Part shown: positions 29,809-39,373 of the stretch, piece after piece | How the letters are laid out: every line of letters starts with the position of its first letter | How positions within the stretch are numbered: position 1 is the first letter of the stretch | Assembly (NCBI RefSeq): GCF_020042345.1 | Contig: NZ_CP083387.1 | Coordinates: forward strand, 868,001-932,000 | Direction of reading: 5' to 3' | From: Arachidicoccus terrestris | GTDB lineage: Bacteria > Bacteroidota > Bacteroidia > Chitinophagales > Chitinophagaceae | DNA length: 64,000 bases | Notes under the pieces: generated by a model | What the model was told of the DNA's origin: nothing | Database searches by the model: none | What the model saw: the letters and a program-made list of their open reading frames with translations, nothing else | Translations under genes and position numbers: made by a program

Positions 29809-30840
29809 ATGGATAATATTATAGTTTCCAGTATCCCATCTGCCTCAGTTCCTTATGGACTTGTTGTGGACAGGCTTGGCAGACTGACCAACCGTGAGGT
29901 ACGGGAGCGGCCCCTGAAACGGGATGTGCGGCCGCAGTTTCGCAAAGAGGATGAACTCATCCAGCCAGGCCAGTCTCCGTCTAAAGAGCAGCTGGAAAAC
30001 CTTAAAAAGGATGTGATTTTTAAAATGCTGTTAGGTGACGAGGATTATGCGAAGCAGGTTGCGATTCCTTTTATCAAAGCTTTTTGGGGGCACCTGACTG
30101 AGGTGACGGACCTGAAGTTAAAAACGACTACGCTCACAGGCAGCACCAAAGACAGCAGAAATGTCTGTCCGGATACTGTCTGGCAGTCACAGAAGACCGG
30201 CGATGTATTTTTGATAGAAATGCAAAGGCGCTATCAGGATTTTTATAATCAACGGCTGTCGCTGTATGACGGAAAACTCCGAGCAACGCTTGCAAAAAAA
30301 AGCAGTGACTGGGATTACAACCAGGTATCTGTTTTTGTTCTGGGAATGGCCGATTTTGATCTGGAAAGACCTGCTTCTGACAGCTGTATCTATGAATATG
30401 TAAGTATGAACACGAAAAACAATCAGGACCTGCTGACAGGCCGGGACTGGAAGATGCTGATAGACCTCAGGAAAGCCAGCAGAGTCAGGCAGGCAGCCTA
30501 TTCGGAAAGGGATAAATGGATATATCTCTTGAACAATTTTCATAAACTAAAACGGATACCGGCGTTTTTAAAAGAAGGTTACTTTGATCAGGTAATAAAA
30601 ATTGCTAAAAATTTAAATCGAACAAAAATGGAAGAATTAGAAGATTTCTTTTGGGAAAACTACCAGAAAGACCTGGCTAGAGAAGCAAAGGCAGAAGAAA
30701 GAGCGATATGGATGAATAAGATAAAAAATATCATCAAATCTTTTATCTCTCTCCACCCAAATTATAGCATTCAGGAGGCAGCCGCACAACTAGGTATTGA
30801 AGAACGGTTGGTAAGATCGGTGTTCCCTGCCGGGGTCTAA
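29809..30840 (+). CDS. Rpn/PD-(D/E)XK nuclease-family protein (transposase-like, recombination-promoting nuclease)
   Basis: 343 residues. The PD-(D/E)XK core lies at ~68-230: KKDVIFKMLLGDEDYAK, then Asp122 in CPDTVW and the ELQ-like EMQ at 137-139 (FLIEMQRR), the fold of Rpn and related PDDEXK family transposases. The C-terminal tail (274-343) is helical: MEELEDFFWENYQKDLAREA and an HTH-like SIQEAAAQLGIEERLVRSVF. In E. coli Rpn proteins a separately translated C-terminal fragment restrains the full-length nuclease; Met274 (30628) could start such a fragment here. A partial copy of exactly this tail follows at 30979. Function likely DNA cleavage in recombination or phage defence. Confidence 0.82.
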   Translation: MDNIIVSSIPSASVPYGLVVDRLGRLTNREVRERPLKRDVRPQFRKEDELIQPGQSPSKEQLENLKKDVIFKMLLGDEDYAKQVAIPFIKAFWGHLTEVTDLKLKTTTLTGSTKDSRNVCPDTVWQSQKTGDVFLIEMQRRYQDFYNQRLSLYDGKLRATLAKKSSDWDYNQVSVFVLGMADFDLERPASDSCIYEYVSMNTKNNQDLLTGRDWKMLIDLRKASRVRQAAYSERDKWIYLLNNFHKLKRIPAFLKEGYFDQVIKIAKNLNRTKMEELEDFFWENYQKDLAREAKAEERAIWMNKIKNIIKSFISLHPNYSIQEAAAQLGIEERLVRSVFPAGV

Positions 30841-30978
30841 AGGCGTCCTGATGCTAATAGCAGGAATTGTTTAGACAAAAAATGCAGAGAGAATTACTTG
30901 GCGCATTTCAATATTCTCCCTGTATTTTATTGAAGACCTCAACGCTAAAATCGTTTCAAAAATTAAAACAGGTTTACG

Positions 30979-31293
30979 ATGGAAGATCTAGAAGATTTCT
31001 TTTGGGAATTATATAAAGAAGACCTGGCTAGAGAAGCAAAGGCAGAAGGTTTTGTAGAAGGTTACATAGAAAGTTTTGATAAAGAGCACCCGGAAGGAAT
31101 AAAATTACAAAATATCGTCGAGTCTTTTATCTCCCTCAATCCGGAGGATTGCAGCGCACACGATATGGCAGCTTTTTTGGGTATTGAAGAAGCGTTGAAA
31201 AGATGCCTGTATCCAGATCGGGCTAAAAGGCATTCTTGTCCCGGTTCGGGCTTACTCACGACCCAGGCAGCTCAGCCTGATCAAAAATCATAA
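30979..31293 (+). CDS. stand-alone copy of the Rpn-like C-terminal tail, 104 aa
   Basis: Starts with MEDLEDFFWELYKEDLAREA, nearly identical to residues 274-295 of the preceding protein, and goes on through IVESFISLNPEDCSAHDMAAF and LGIEEALKRCLYP, matching its HTH-like end. DNA identity is high (an 18-nt and a 28-nt run are identical), so this is a tandem duplication of the 3' end without the nuclease core. An AGG-containing stretch (ACAGG) lies 7 nt before the ATG, so translation is plausible. The last ~25 residues (after YPDRA) are unrelated read-through. It may be a remnant, or a regulatory subunit of the nuclease. Confidence 0.6.
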   Translation: MEDLEDFFWELYKEDLAREAKAEGFVEGYIESFDKEHPEGIKLQNIVESFISLNPEDCSAHDMAAFLGIEEALKRCLYPDRAKRHSCPGSGLLTTQAAQPDQKS

Positions 31294-31369
31294 TCTTGGT
31301 GAGAAAGACAGCGACATTAAAATCAATGCCCTGCTTTAGGGGATCGGTGTGGCCCGTTTTTCGCTTTCC

Positions 31370-32086
31370 CTATCCCTGTGGATCAGGGTTCTGAGAAACA
31401 CCTTTTGCAGCTTTCTTACCCTTGTCCCCCCTGATCATCTTGATGAGTACGGGTGCCGTGGTAATAACGACCAGAATGATAATAATATACTCCAGGTGGT
31501 GCGTCAGGTCTACATTATAGGTTTTAAGAACCGCCTTATAAAGATAATGTCCCCCCGCCAATAGCAAGGTCGCCCAGCTCAGTGAGCCGATGACATTATA
31601 AAGCATGAACTTTTTTCTTTCCATACCGACGATGCCGGCGACAATCGGCGCGAATGTGCGGATAATCGGAAGAAATCTGGCAAGAATCAGGGCGCCGCCA
31701 CCTTTTTCTTCAAAAAAGTCGTGCGCCTGCTGCAGGTGTTTTTTCTTAAAATACCAGGTATCTTTTTTCTTAAAGAGTAGTGGCCCGCTTTTTCTGCCGA
31801 ACCAGAATCCGAAAATGTTGCCCAGCACACCGGCTAAAAACACCAATACGATAATTTCCACGAGATTCAAAAACGGACTACCTGTATCAATAAAGGACCT
31901 GGCCAGATCATCACTATAAATGCCTGCGATAAATAACAAAGAGTCACCGGGCAGAAAAAATCCGACAAAAAGACCGGTCTCAGCAAATATGATAAAAAGG
32001 ATCAGCCACAGGCCGCCTGCCTGAATATAGAAGTCAGGGCTTAAAAGTTGTTTCCAGTCGAAACTCAGTAGTATTGCATCCAGCAT
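31370..32086 (-). CDS. DedA-family inner-membrane protein
   Basis: 238 residues with about five hydrophobic segments and both family signatures: FAETGLFVGFFLPGDSLLF (~34-52, with the essential acidic Glu and Asp) and LARFLPIIRTFAPIVAG (~137-153, with conserved arginines). DedA proteins are lipid-carrier transporters (undecaprenyl-phosphate or phospholipid flippases) coupled to proton motive force. The Lys-rich tail (KGKKAAK) fits a cytoplasmic C-terminus. Monocistronic; its 3' end faces the Rpn-like cluster 76 bp away. Confidence 0.93.
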   Translation of the reverse strand: MLDAILLSFDWKQLLSPDFYIQAGGLWLILFIIFAETGLFVGFFLPGDSLLFIAGIYSDDLARSFIDTGSPFLNLVEIIVLVFLAGVLGNIFGFWFGRKSGPLLFKKKDTWYFKKKHLQQAHDFFEEKGGGALILARFLPIIRTFAPIVAGIVGMERKKFMLYNVIGSLSWATLLLAGGHYLYKAVLKTYNVDLTHHLEYIIIILVVITTAPVLIKMIRGDKGKKAAKGVSQNPDPQG

Positions 32087-32379
32087 GGACTCTAATTAAA
32101 ATGTCTTTCCAATGAAATGATGTAACAGAATGATATCCGGCACCCGGCAAATTTAAGCTACCAGCTCCAGTAGTTGTCGTAGATTTTGGTAATTAATATT
32201 AAAATATAATTTAAAAAAATATTAATGTGTAAATCTGCACGGTCAAAACAAAGATCCTTTTGCGCCTCTGCCGTTGCTGAACATCCACCTTGTTGCCACC
32301 GGCCAAAGATAGCGCAAATTAACAGCCGTTTTTAACTGCTCACCGAAAATACACCGATCGGTTTTAAACAGCTTTACAT

Positions 32380-33654
32380 CTAAGCAGCCTGAGCGGGTGC
32401 ATCCTGCAGTAGCGAAGGATCCTTTAGTTCACCTTCCCATTTGCTGACGGCTGCGGTAGACAAGGCGTTGCCCACGACATTGGTCATGGAGCGCATCATG
32501 TCACAGAAATGGTCAATGGGCAGGATCAGTGCGATGCCTTCAGGGGGAATATCAAACATGGCGCAGGTCGCAGCAACGACCACCAGTGACGCCCTTGGTA
32601 CCCCTGCCATGCCTTTACTGGTCAGCATAAGCACAAACAACATCGTAATCTGCGTGCCGACATCCAGGTGAATGCCATAGGCCTGTGCGATGGCCATAGA
32701 GGCAAAGGTCATATTGATCATGGAGCCATCCAGATTAAAGGAATAGCCGAGTGGCAATACAAAAGAGACAATTTTATTCTTGCATCCGTATTTTTCCAAT
32801 TCTTCAGTGAGTACCGGAAAAACCGCTTCACTGCTGGTTGTGCTGAAGGCAATGATCATGGGTTGTATAATATGCCGCAGTAAGGGTATTAATCGTTTAC
32901 CCAGGATCAGATAGCCCACAATGGCCATCAGGATCCACAATAGCAATATAGCGACCAGGAACCAGAGCAAGTATTTACCATAGAACCAGAAAATACCAGG
33001 CCCGTTAACGGCCATGGTGCCGGCGATGGATCCCAGTACCCCTATCGGTGCCGTATACATGACGTAGTTGACCATCACGAGAATGGCTTCAGAAAGTGTA
33101 TCCAGCGCCTTTACCACCGGCTTTGCCCTTTCACCCAAAGCCGCCAGCGATACACCCAGGAACATGGCAAAAACCACAATCTGCAGAATCTCATTGGTGG
33201 CCATCGCTTCTACCACACTTTTAGGTACCAGGTGATTGATAAAATTCATGGCCGAGAAAGACTGTGTGCCGGAAATAATCTCTCCGACATCCCCGTTCGC
33301 ATCAGCCAGGTTGAGCCCTATGCCGGGTTTTGCGATATGTACGATCATCAGCCCGATAAACAGACTGACAATGGAAGCAGTGACAAACCAAAGCATGGCT
33401 TTACCACCGATCCTGCCGACACTTTTGAGATCGCCCAGTTTGGCAATACCTACCGTCAGGGTACACAAGACGAGCGGCGCAATGATCATCTGCACCAGCC
33501 TCAGAAAAAGCGTCGTCAGCATTTTGCCGACAGATACCAGCGAAGGAATATCTTCCTTGGGCATATACAGATAGGCAATATAGCCAATAATGGCCCCCAG
33601 TGCCATGGCAATGATAATATACAGGGTCAGGCGGTTCTTGGAGTTTTTCTTCAT
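32380..33654 (-). CDS. dicarboxylate/amino-acid:cation symporter (DAACS, SLC1 family)
   Basis: 424 residues from the ATG at 33654; an ATG at 33672 is possible, but the MKKNSKNRLT start is typical. Eight helices with the re-entrant hairpins: STTSSEAVFPVLTEELEKYG (HP1), LGYSFNLDGSMINMTFASMA (TM7 cation site), KGMAGVPRASLVVVAAT (HP2) and IDHFCDMMRSMTNVVGNALS (TM8 substrate/cation residues). Imports acidic amino acids or C4-dicarboxylates with Na+ or H+. Divergent from an amino-acid permease gene; the two may share control through the 319-bp spacer. Confidence 0.94.
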   Translation of the reverse strand: MKKNSKNRLTLYIIIAMALGAIIGYIAYLYMPKEDIPSLVSVGKMLTTLFLRLVQMIIAPLVLCTLTVGIAKLGDLKSVGRIGGKAMLWFVTASIVSLFIGLMIVHIAKPGIGLNLADANGDVGEIISGTQSFSAMNFINHLVPKSVVEAMATNEILQIVVFAMFLGVSLAALGERAKPVVKALDTLSEAILVMVNYVMYTAPIGVLGSIAGTMAVNGPGIFWFYGKYLLWFLVAILLLWILMAIVGYLILGKRLIPLLRHIIQPMIIAFSTTSSEAVFPVLTEELEKYGCKNKIVSFVLPLGYSFNLDGSMINMTFASMAIAQAYGIHLDVGTQITMLFVLMLTSKGMAGVPRASLVVVAATCAMFDIPPEGIALILPIDHFCDMMRSMTNVVGNALSTAAVSKWEGELKDPSLLQDAPAQAA

Positions 33655-33672
33655 CAAAATACTTCTAAACAT

Positions 33673-33991
33673 AAATAAGGTCTGAACAGAGAGACCCGTG
33701 AATACTAAATTACTATACGGTTAATTATCTTCCGGTTTCTTTCAAAATGGCTGCAATATACGAAAGCGAACAGATATTAGCCTGAAAATTGCTCCAAAAA
33801 TTGAACAGAAATCAGGACGATAATAACGTTAACCGGGCCAAAACCGGGCAAGATAATGAAACGAACAGACATTAGGAAAGATTTTCCACTTTTTATTGCG
33901 GAACGTCAAAAAAACGGGGGTTTTGTTAAACTGTTTGGAATTAATCCTTAATTTTCCACCTCGTAACTAATTTAAGAATCTAAATATTATT
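33673..33991. other. divergent promoter region between two transporter genes
   Basis: About 319 bp without a gene. It contains a direct CCGGG repeat around 33835-33850 and AT-rich stretches, but I could not identify a complete TTTG/TAnnTTTG pair with correct spacing for either gene. Confidence 0.4.
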
Positions 33992-35665
33992 ATGAGTTTA
34001 TTTGCAAAAAAGTCGATTAGTTCCCTGATTGCCGAGTCTGCTGCTACGGATGGCCTGAAAAAAACACTGAGTGCCCGTTCGCTGGTGGCCTTGGGAATCG
34101 GAGCCATTATCGGTGCCGGTCTGTTTTCCATTACGGGTGTGGCAGCGGCTAATATGGCAGGGCCGGGAATTATGATTTCTTTTATTATTGCTGCCGTCGG
34201 CTGCGCCTTTGCAGGTCTCTGTTATGCAGAGTTTGCGTCGATGATACCTGTCGCCGGTAGTGCCTATACCTATTCATATGCGACCATGGGAGAGTTTATT
34301 GCCTGGATCATCGGATGGGACCTGGTGCTGGAATATGCAGTAGGGGCCGCAACGGTGGCTTCCAGCTGGTCCGGCTACCTGAATGAACTGCTGAAAACCT
34401 ATGATATCGCCTTACCGCATATGTTGACGGCAACTCCCTTTGATACCGTGCCTGGTATTCTTAACCTGCCAGCCGTATTTATCGTTGTGATCATATCGAT
34501 GATCCTGATCAGGGGCACAAGTGAATCAGCCTGGGTAAATGCCATTATCGTTGTTGTTAAGGTATCAATCGTTGTTGTATTCATCGCGCTGGGTATACAT
34601 TATGTACAGCCGGCCAACCTGGAGCCACTGGTACCCAAAAATACTGGCGAGTTCGGCCACTTCGGCTGGTCTGGCGTTGTCAGGGCCGCCGCGGTTGTAT
34701 TCTTTGCTTATATTGGTTTTGACGCGGTCTCTACTGCCGCTCAGGAAACCAAGAACCCAAAAACAGCCATGCCTGTCGGGATCCTGGGCTCCTTAATTAT
34801 CTGTACCGTGCTCTATATCGCCTTTGCCTATGTCATGACAGGGGTGGCGCATTATACCATGTTTAACACAGGAGGCAGCAGTGACCTGGCTCCCGTGGCC
34901 ATCGCCATTAAGCAAATGGGTACCGTCGGCGCCGGCGGTGTTGTCATACCGGCTTATCCTTGGTTAAACACCCTGATCATCGTGGCCATCTTGCTGGGTT
35001 ATTCCTCTGTTATTCTGGTCATGTTGCTCGGACAGAGCCGTGTCTTTTATTCCATGAGTAAGGACGGTCTGTTACCGGGGCTTTTCTCCAAACTGCACCC
35101 GCGTCATAAAACACCCTACAAATCCAACTTATTATTCATGCTCCTTGTCAGCCTGTTCGCCGCCTTTATCCCTGGCAGGATTGTCGGTGAAATGACCAGT
35201 ATCGGAACACTGTTCGCCTTTATCCTGGTCTGTATCGGGGTACTGGTGATGCGCAAGAAAATGAAGGATGCACCACGCGCCTTCCGTACACCACTGGTTC
35301 CGTTGGTGCCTATCCTGGGGGTATTGACCTGTTTATTTATGATGGTATTTCTGCCGCTGGATACCTGGATCCGGCTGATCGCCTGGATGATGATTGGTCT
35401 GGACATCTATCTGGCCCGCGGTATTCAAAAGAGTATCCTCAATCAGGCTGACACCAAGGGTGACTACAGCCGGAGCTTTAAAATTACCGCTTTAAGCGGC
35501 CTTTTGATCACCGTCGTGCTGGCCGTTCTTGGTGCGTTCCATCACCATAACACGAAAGGGAGCGATGAAGGTCTTGTGATCTTCTCCCTTATAATGGTGA
35601 TTTTCCACCTTATCTACTATGGTATTTATATCGCCAAAGCAGCCGGTCTTCGCAAACAGAATTAA
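33992..35665 (+). CDS. APC-superfamily amino-acid permease (cationic amino acid transporter type)
   Basis: 557 residues, 13-14 helices. TM1 carries ALGIGAIIGAGLFSITGVAA, the APC substrate-backbone-binding signature; FFAYIGFDAVSTAAQETKNP is the TM6 region with the conserved Glu/Asn-Pro. The length and the long C-terminal extra helices resemble the CAT/YfnA subgroup rather than short LysP-type permeases. Likely an amino-acid importer; the lysine-catabolic operon 16 kb away makes basic amino acids an attractive but unproven substrate. Followed by a strong bidirectional terminator. Confidence 0.92.
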   Translation: MSLFAKKSISSLIAESAATDGLKKTLSARSLVALGIGAIIGAGLFSITGVAAANMAGPGIMISFIIAAVGCAFAGLCYAEFASMIPVAGSAYTYSYATMGEFIAWIIGWDLVLEYAVGAATVASSWSGYLNELLKTYDIALPHMLTATPFDTVPGILNLPAVFIVVIISMILIRGTSESAWVNAIIVVVKVSIVVVFIALGIHYVQPANLEPLVPKNTGEFGHFGWSGVVRAAAVVFFAYIGFDAVSTAAQETKNPKTAMPVGILGSLIICTVLYIAFAYVMTGVAHYTMFNTGGSSDLAPVAIAIKQMGTVGAGGVVIPAYPWLNTLIIVAILLGYSSVILVMLLGQSRVFYSMSKDGLLPGLFSKLHPRHKTPYKSNLLFMLLVSLFAAFIPGRIVGEMTSIGTLFAFILVCIGVLVMRKKMKDAPRAFRTPLVPLVPILGVLTCLFMMVFLPLDTWIRLIAWMMIGLDIYLARGIQKSILNQADTKGDYSRSFKITALSGLLITVVLAVLGAFHHHNTKGSDEGLVIFSLIMVIFHLIYYGIYIAKAAGLRKQN

Positions 35666-35702
35666 AGATTAAAATGTAACGAAGCGTGTCGCTTCTGCGT
35701 AT

Positions 35703-35757
35703 AAAAAGCGACCGTCCCCTACTCATTAAATAAAATAAGGGACGGTTGCTTTTTTTA
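35703..35757. terminator. rho-independent terminator after the amino-acid permease
   Basis: AAAGCGACCGTCCC pairs with GGGACGGTTGCTTT (one G-T wobble) around a 20-nt A/T-rich loop, followed by a run of seven T and preceded by five A, so it can work on both strands. The nadB gene begins about 90 bp further on. Confidence 0.9.
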
Positions 35758-35849
35758 TACCCCCGCATCATCAAGCGGGATTATTCATTAATTTTGACAT
35801 GTAAGCATTGTACTTCAACTTATACTACCTTAAACAGATCATTTAATAT

Positions 35850-37472
35850 ATGACAACAGATTTATTGGTTATCGGTTCGGGTATCGCCGGACTTACCTTT
35901 GCCATCAAGACAGCAAAAGCGCTGCCGGACAAAGAAATCCTGGTGCTCACCAAGGCGGCTTCAGCCGAAGAATCTAATACCAACTATGCCCAGGGAGGTG
36001 TAGCAGGGGTCTGGGATTTTGAAAAAGACAGCTTTGAAAAACACATAGAAGATACCCTGATTTCGGGCGATGGCCTTTGTGACCCGGCTGCAGTGGAAGT
36101 CGTGGTCAAGGAAGGACCGGACCGGATCAGAGAAATTATCAGTTACGGTACCCGCTTCGACAAAAATGAAGATGGTGATTACAATCTGGGGAGAGAGGGC
36201 GGTCATAGTGCCTTCAGGGTACTCCATCACAAGGATGTTACCGGCAAAGAAATTGAAAGAGCACTGATCAGCGAGGCCGGCAGGTACAAAAATATCAAAA
36301 TTCTGGATCAGTATTATGTCGTGGAGCTGCTTACCCAACACCACCTGGGTTTTCTGGTAACGAAATCTTCCAGAGATATTACCTGTTACGGTGTCTACGC
36401 CCTCAACCGGGAAACCGGTACGATCGAAAAAATTCTGGCCGCCGCAACGCTGCTGGCGACAGGAGGCTGTGGTCAGGCCTACAGAACGACGACTAATCCC
36501 AGGGTAGCCACAGGTGACGGCGTCGCCATGGCTTACAGGGCTAAGGGCCGGATAGAGAACATGGAATTCATCCAGTTTCATCCGACCGCATTATTTGAAC
36601 CGGGTGTCTCCCCTGCTTTTCTGATCACGGAAGCGGTGCGCGGTGAAGGCGGTGTTTTGCGCAATCATAAAGGGGAAGCTTTTATGGAGCGGTATGATCC
36701 CAGAAAGGACCTGGCTTCCCGTGACATTGTCGCCAGGGCCATCGACAGTGAAATGAAAAAGCATGGTACGCAGCATGTCTACCTGGATTGTTCCCCTATC
36801 GACCGGGAAAAATTCATGCAGCATTTTCCCAATATCTATGAGCGGTGCCATTCAATGGGTATCGATGTCTTTAAAGAAGGAATACCTGTTGCCCCTGCGG
36901 CTCATTACAGCTGCGGCGGTGTAAAAACGGACCTCTACGCCCGGACCTCCATACAACATCTGTATGCCTGCGGCGAATGCTCTTCCACCGGCCTGCATGG
37001 GGCCAACAGACTGGCCAGCAATAGCCTGTTGGAAGCCATGGTCTTTGCCCACAGGGCTTATGAGGATGTGCTGTCCCGGTATAAAGACGGGTCTCTGGAG
37101 CAGTTCATGGGAGAAATGGATAACATGGCGTTCCCGGATTGGGACGCCCTGGGCACTTCTGAACCCAAAGAGATGATCCTGATCACCCAGAGTGTTAAGG
37201 AGTTAGAACAGATCATGACGGACTATGTGGGAATTGTCCGGACCAATGTCCGTCTGGAAAGAGCTATGCGGCGCCTGGACCTGCTTTTTGAAGAAACCGA
37301 AGCTTTGTATAAGCAGGCGCAGGTTTCTCCACAGCTCTGCCAGCTGCGTAACCTGATCACAGTCGGGTATCTGATCGTTAAAGGCGCACAGTTCCGAAGA
37401 GAAAGCAGAGGGCTGCACTTTAATACGGATTACCCGGAGAAAAACCATCTGTTGCAAAGCGTAATATTATAA
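35850..37472 (+). CDS. nadB: L-aspartate oxidase
   Basis: 540 residues. FAD-binding Rossmann start VIGSGIAGLTFAIKTAK (7-23), the ESNTNYAQGGVAGVWD flavoprotein loop, the active-site HPTALF region (~246) with EAVRGEGGVLRNHKG, and GLHGANRLASNSLLEAMVFA near 385-405 are all intact. Makes iminoaspartate from L-aspartate, first step of de novo NAD synthesis. nadA and nadC are not in the window. The gene is single, bounded by a terminator upstream and a perfect 12-bp hairpin downstream. Confidence 0.97.
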   Translation: MTTDLLVIGSGIAGLTFAIKTAKALPDKEILVLTKAASAEESNTNYAQGGVAGVWDFEKDSFEKHIEDTLISGDGLCDPAAVEVVVKEGPDRIREIISYGTRFDKNEDGDYNLGREGGHSAFRVLHHKDVTGKEIERALISEAGRYKNIKILDQYYVVELLTQHHLGFLVTKSSRDITCYGVYALNRETGTIEKILAAATLLATGGCGQAYRTTTNPRVATGDGVAMAYRAKGRIENMEFIQFHPTALFEPGVSPAFLITEAVRGEGGVLRNHKGEAFMERYDPRKDLASRDIVARAIDSEMKKHGTQHVYLDCSPIDREKFMQHFPNIYERCHSMGIDVFKEGIPVAPAAHYSCGGVKTDLYARTSIQHLYACGECSSTGLHGANRLASNSLLEAMVFAHRAYEDVLSRYKDGSLEQFMGEMDNMAFPDWDALGTSEPKEMILITQSVKELEQIMTDYVGIVRTNVRLERAMRRLDLLFEETEALYKQAQVSPQLCQLRNLITVGYLIVKGAQFRRESRGLHFNTDYPEKNHLLQSVIL

Positions 37473-37480
37473 TAATTGCC

Positions 37481-37509
37481 AAATAGGGCAGCTGGGCGCT
37501 GCCCTATTT
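37481..37509. terminator. perfect 12-bp hairpin after nadB
   Basis: AAATAGGGCAGC and GCTGCCCTATTT form a perfect stem with a 5-nt loop, 9 bp after the nadB stop. A TATATTTG (37511-37518) follows directly and could be the -7 element of the acyltransferase gene, so terminator and next promoter may abut. Confidence 0.75.
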
Positions 37510-37561
37510 GTATATTTGCGGCTTAAACTCCTGTAATCGGTCTCAAAAGCAGTCAACAAGC

Positions 37562-38452
37562 ATGTATTATATTGTTTACGGTTTACTTTATCTGATCTCA
37601 CTGCTCCCATTTTGGGTGTTGTACGGAATCAGTGACCTGATTGCATTTACTTTACACCGCATTGTCCGCTACAGACGTCCCGTGGTGGAAAAGAACCTGA
37701 AGATCGCCTTCCCCGAGAAAACTGATGCCGAGCGCAGAAAGATCTGCCGGGATTTCTATTACCGGTTCACCGACAATTTTGTGGAGCTGGTCAAATTGAT
37801 TTCACTGCCGGTTGAGTCGATCCTGCGCCGCTTTAAAAGAGACCACGTATTGATTAACAGACTGTACGAAGAAGGTCTTAGTATCGATTTTGTATTAGGC
37901 CATTTTTTTAACTGGGAATGGTGCAATCTGTCCTATTCCCATCAAAATCCATATAAGCAAATCGTGGTCTATGCCCATGTGAGCAGCACTATCGCTGAAA
38001 GACTCATGCAGAAGATCCGTAGCCGGTTCGGCACCATATTAATTGACAGCAGTCGGTTCAAAGAGCAATTTAAGCCCTATGCATCTGAGCGCAAAGCTTT
38101 TGTGCTGGTGGCCGACCAGAACCCCCGGTTTTTGAAAAGCGCCTACTGGCTTCCTTTTTTTGGCAGGCTGACACCTTTTGCCAAAGGACCTGATGCGAAC
38201 TCCAGGCTCATGAATAACGCTGTGGTCTTCTGTAAAATAAAAAGAATTAAACGGGGATATTATACGACCGAGCTGGAATGTATCACGAAGGCGGCAGGCG
38301 ATTTGCCAAAAGGTGCGGTGACTGTCAAAACAGCTGCACTGCTGGAACGAGTGATCCGGGAGGACCCGGCGGGCTACCTGTGGAGTCACCGCCGATGGAA
38401 GCATACTTACACCCCCAAAAGAGATCAACGCAACCTCATTAAAGCAGAATAA
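37562..38452 (+). CDS. LpxL/LpxM-type lysophospholipid/lipid A acyltransferase
   Basis: The frame opens at 37508, but ATG at 37562 begins directly with a membrane anchor (MYYIVYGLLYLISLLPFWVL) and gives 296 residues. The catalytic HX4(D/E) motif is His114-Glu119 (GHFFNWEW), and the substrate-binding region VADQNPR followed by FFGRLTPFAKGP is typical of late lipid A acyltransferases (KDO-independent Bacteroidota form). It adds a secondary acyl chain to lipid A, or to an ornithine-type lipid, at the inner membrane. Followed 79 bp later by a HAD phosphatase gene, probably in one operon. Confidence 0.88.
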   Translation: MYYIVYGLLYLISLLPFWVLYGISDLIAFTLHRIVRYRRPVVEKNLKIAFPEKTDAERRKICRDFYYRFTDNFVELVKLISLPVESILRRFKRDHVLINRLYEEGLSIDFVLGHFFNWEWCNLSYSHQNPYKQIVVYAHVSSTIAERLMQKIRSRFGTILIDSSRFKEQFKPYASERKAFVLVADQNPRFLKSAYWLPFFGRLTPFAKGPDANSRLMNNAVVFCKIKRIKRGYYTTELECITKAAGDLPKGAVTVKTAALLERVIREDPAGYLWSHRRWKHTYTPKRDQRNLIKAE

Positions 38453-38531
38453 ATTTTCATTACAACGTCCAGTGCCGGATTTTACTCAGGTAAAAAAATG
38501 GCAAGACATTAAAAAAGAAGAAAAAAGACAT

Positions 38532-39194
38532 ATGCATTTATCGACCGTTATTTTTGATATGGATGGCCTGCTGATCGACAGCGAGCCTTTATGGAAAGAA
38601 GCTGCCCAGGAGATCTTCGGTGAATATGGTATCGTACTCTCTGATGAGCAGTATGCCATCACCACCGGGCTCAGAACCAAAGAATTTACCGAATGGTGGC
38701 TATCCAGGCACCAGGTTTCTGTCCATGAATATGACCGGGTGGAAGCGAAAATTCTGGCCACTGTCATGGATAAAGTGGATAAAAGAGGACTGGTCATGCC
38801 TGGTGTGGATCATATTTTTGAGTTTTTCAGTGAACTGAAATTTAAAATCGGCATCGCTTCCTCTTCTTCCCTGCCGCTGATTCATCTGGTCGTAGAAAAA
38901 CTGGGTATCGAGAAATACCTGAATACGATCGCATCCGCGGGGAATCTGCCTTACGGTAAGCCGCATCCGCAGGTGTATCTGGACTGCGCCGCTGCGCTCA
39001 ATACCGCACCCACTCAGTGCATTTGTTTTGAGGACTCTTTCAATGGCATGATCGCTGTAAAAGCGGCCAGAATGCGCTGCGTTATTGTTCCTGGACCGGA
39101 ACATTATAAAGAGCCAAGATGGGCTGCGGCAGATCTGAAATTATCTTCTTTACAGAATTTCAATCAGTTACACTTAAATCTTTTAGATAATTAA
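38532..39194 (+). CDS. HAD-superfamily sugar-phosphate phosphatase (HxpB/YniC-like)
   Basis: The start at 38532 (MHLSTVIFDMDG) is preferred over 38472, as it puts the nucleophile motif DxD (Asp9, Asp11) at the N-terminus; 220 residues. Further HAD motifs: IASSSSLP (motif II), KPHPQVYL (motif III Lys) and FEDSFNGMIA (motif IV acidic pair). A helical C1-type cap lies between. The order matches hexitol/2-deoxyglucose-6-phosphatases and beta-phosphoglucomutase relatives. Cytoplasmic dephosphorylation of a sugar or sugar alcohol phosphate; exact substrate unknown. Confidence 0.88.
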   Translation: MHLSTVIFDMDGLLIDSEPLWKEAAQEIFGEYGIVLSDEQYAITTGLRTKEFTEWWLSRHQVSVHEYDRVEAKILATVMDKVDKRGLVMPGVDHIFEFFSELKFKIGIASSSSLPLIHLVVEKLGIEKYLNTIASAGNLPYGKPHPQVYLDCAAALNTAPTQCICFEDSFNGMIAVKAARMRCVIVPGPEHYKEPRWAAADLKLSSLQNFNQLHLNLLDN

Positions 39195-39373
39195 CAAATG
39201 CAGTGATTATCAGCAGGATGTTAAAAAAGGAAATTGGCGAAAAACTCTTCTCAATTGTCCGATTTTTGGCAAAATCTGCTTACATTTAACATCAAAGCCG
39301 GGTTCAGGGCAGGTTTCCTGAAGGCATCCCAGCCCATAAATTTATTTTAGATTATCAAACAAAAATTGAAAAG

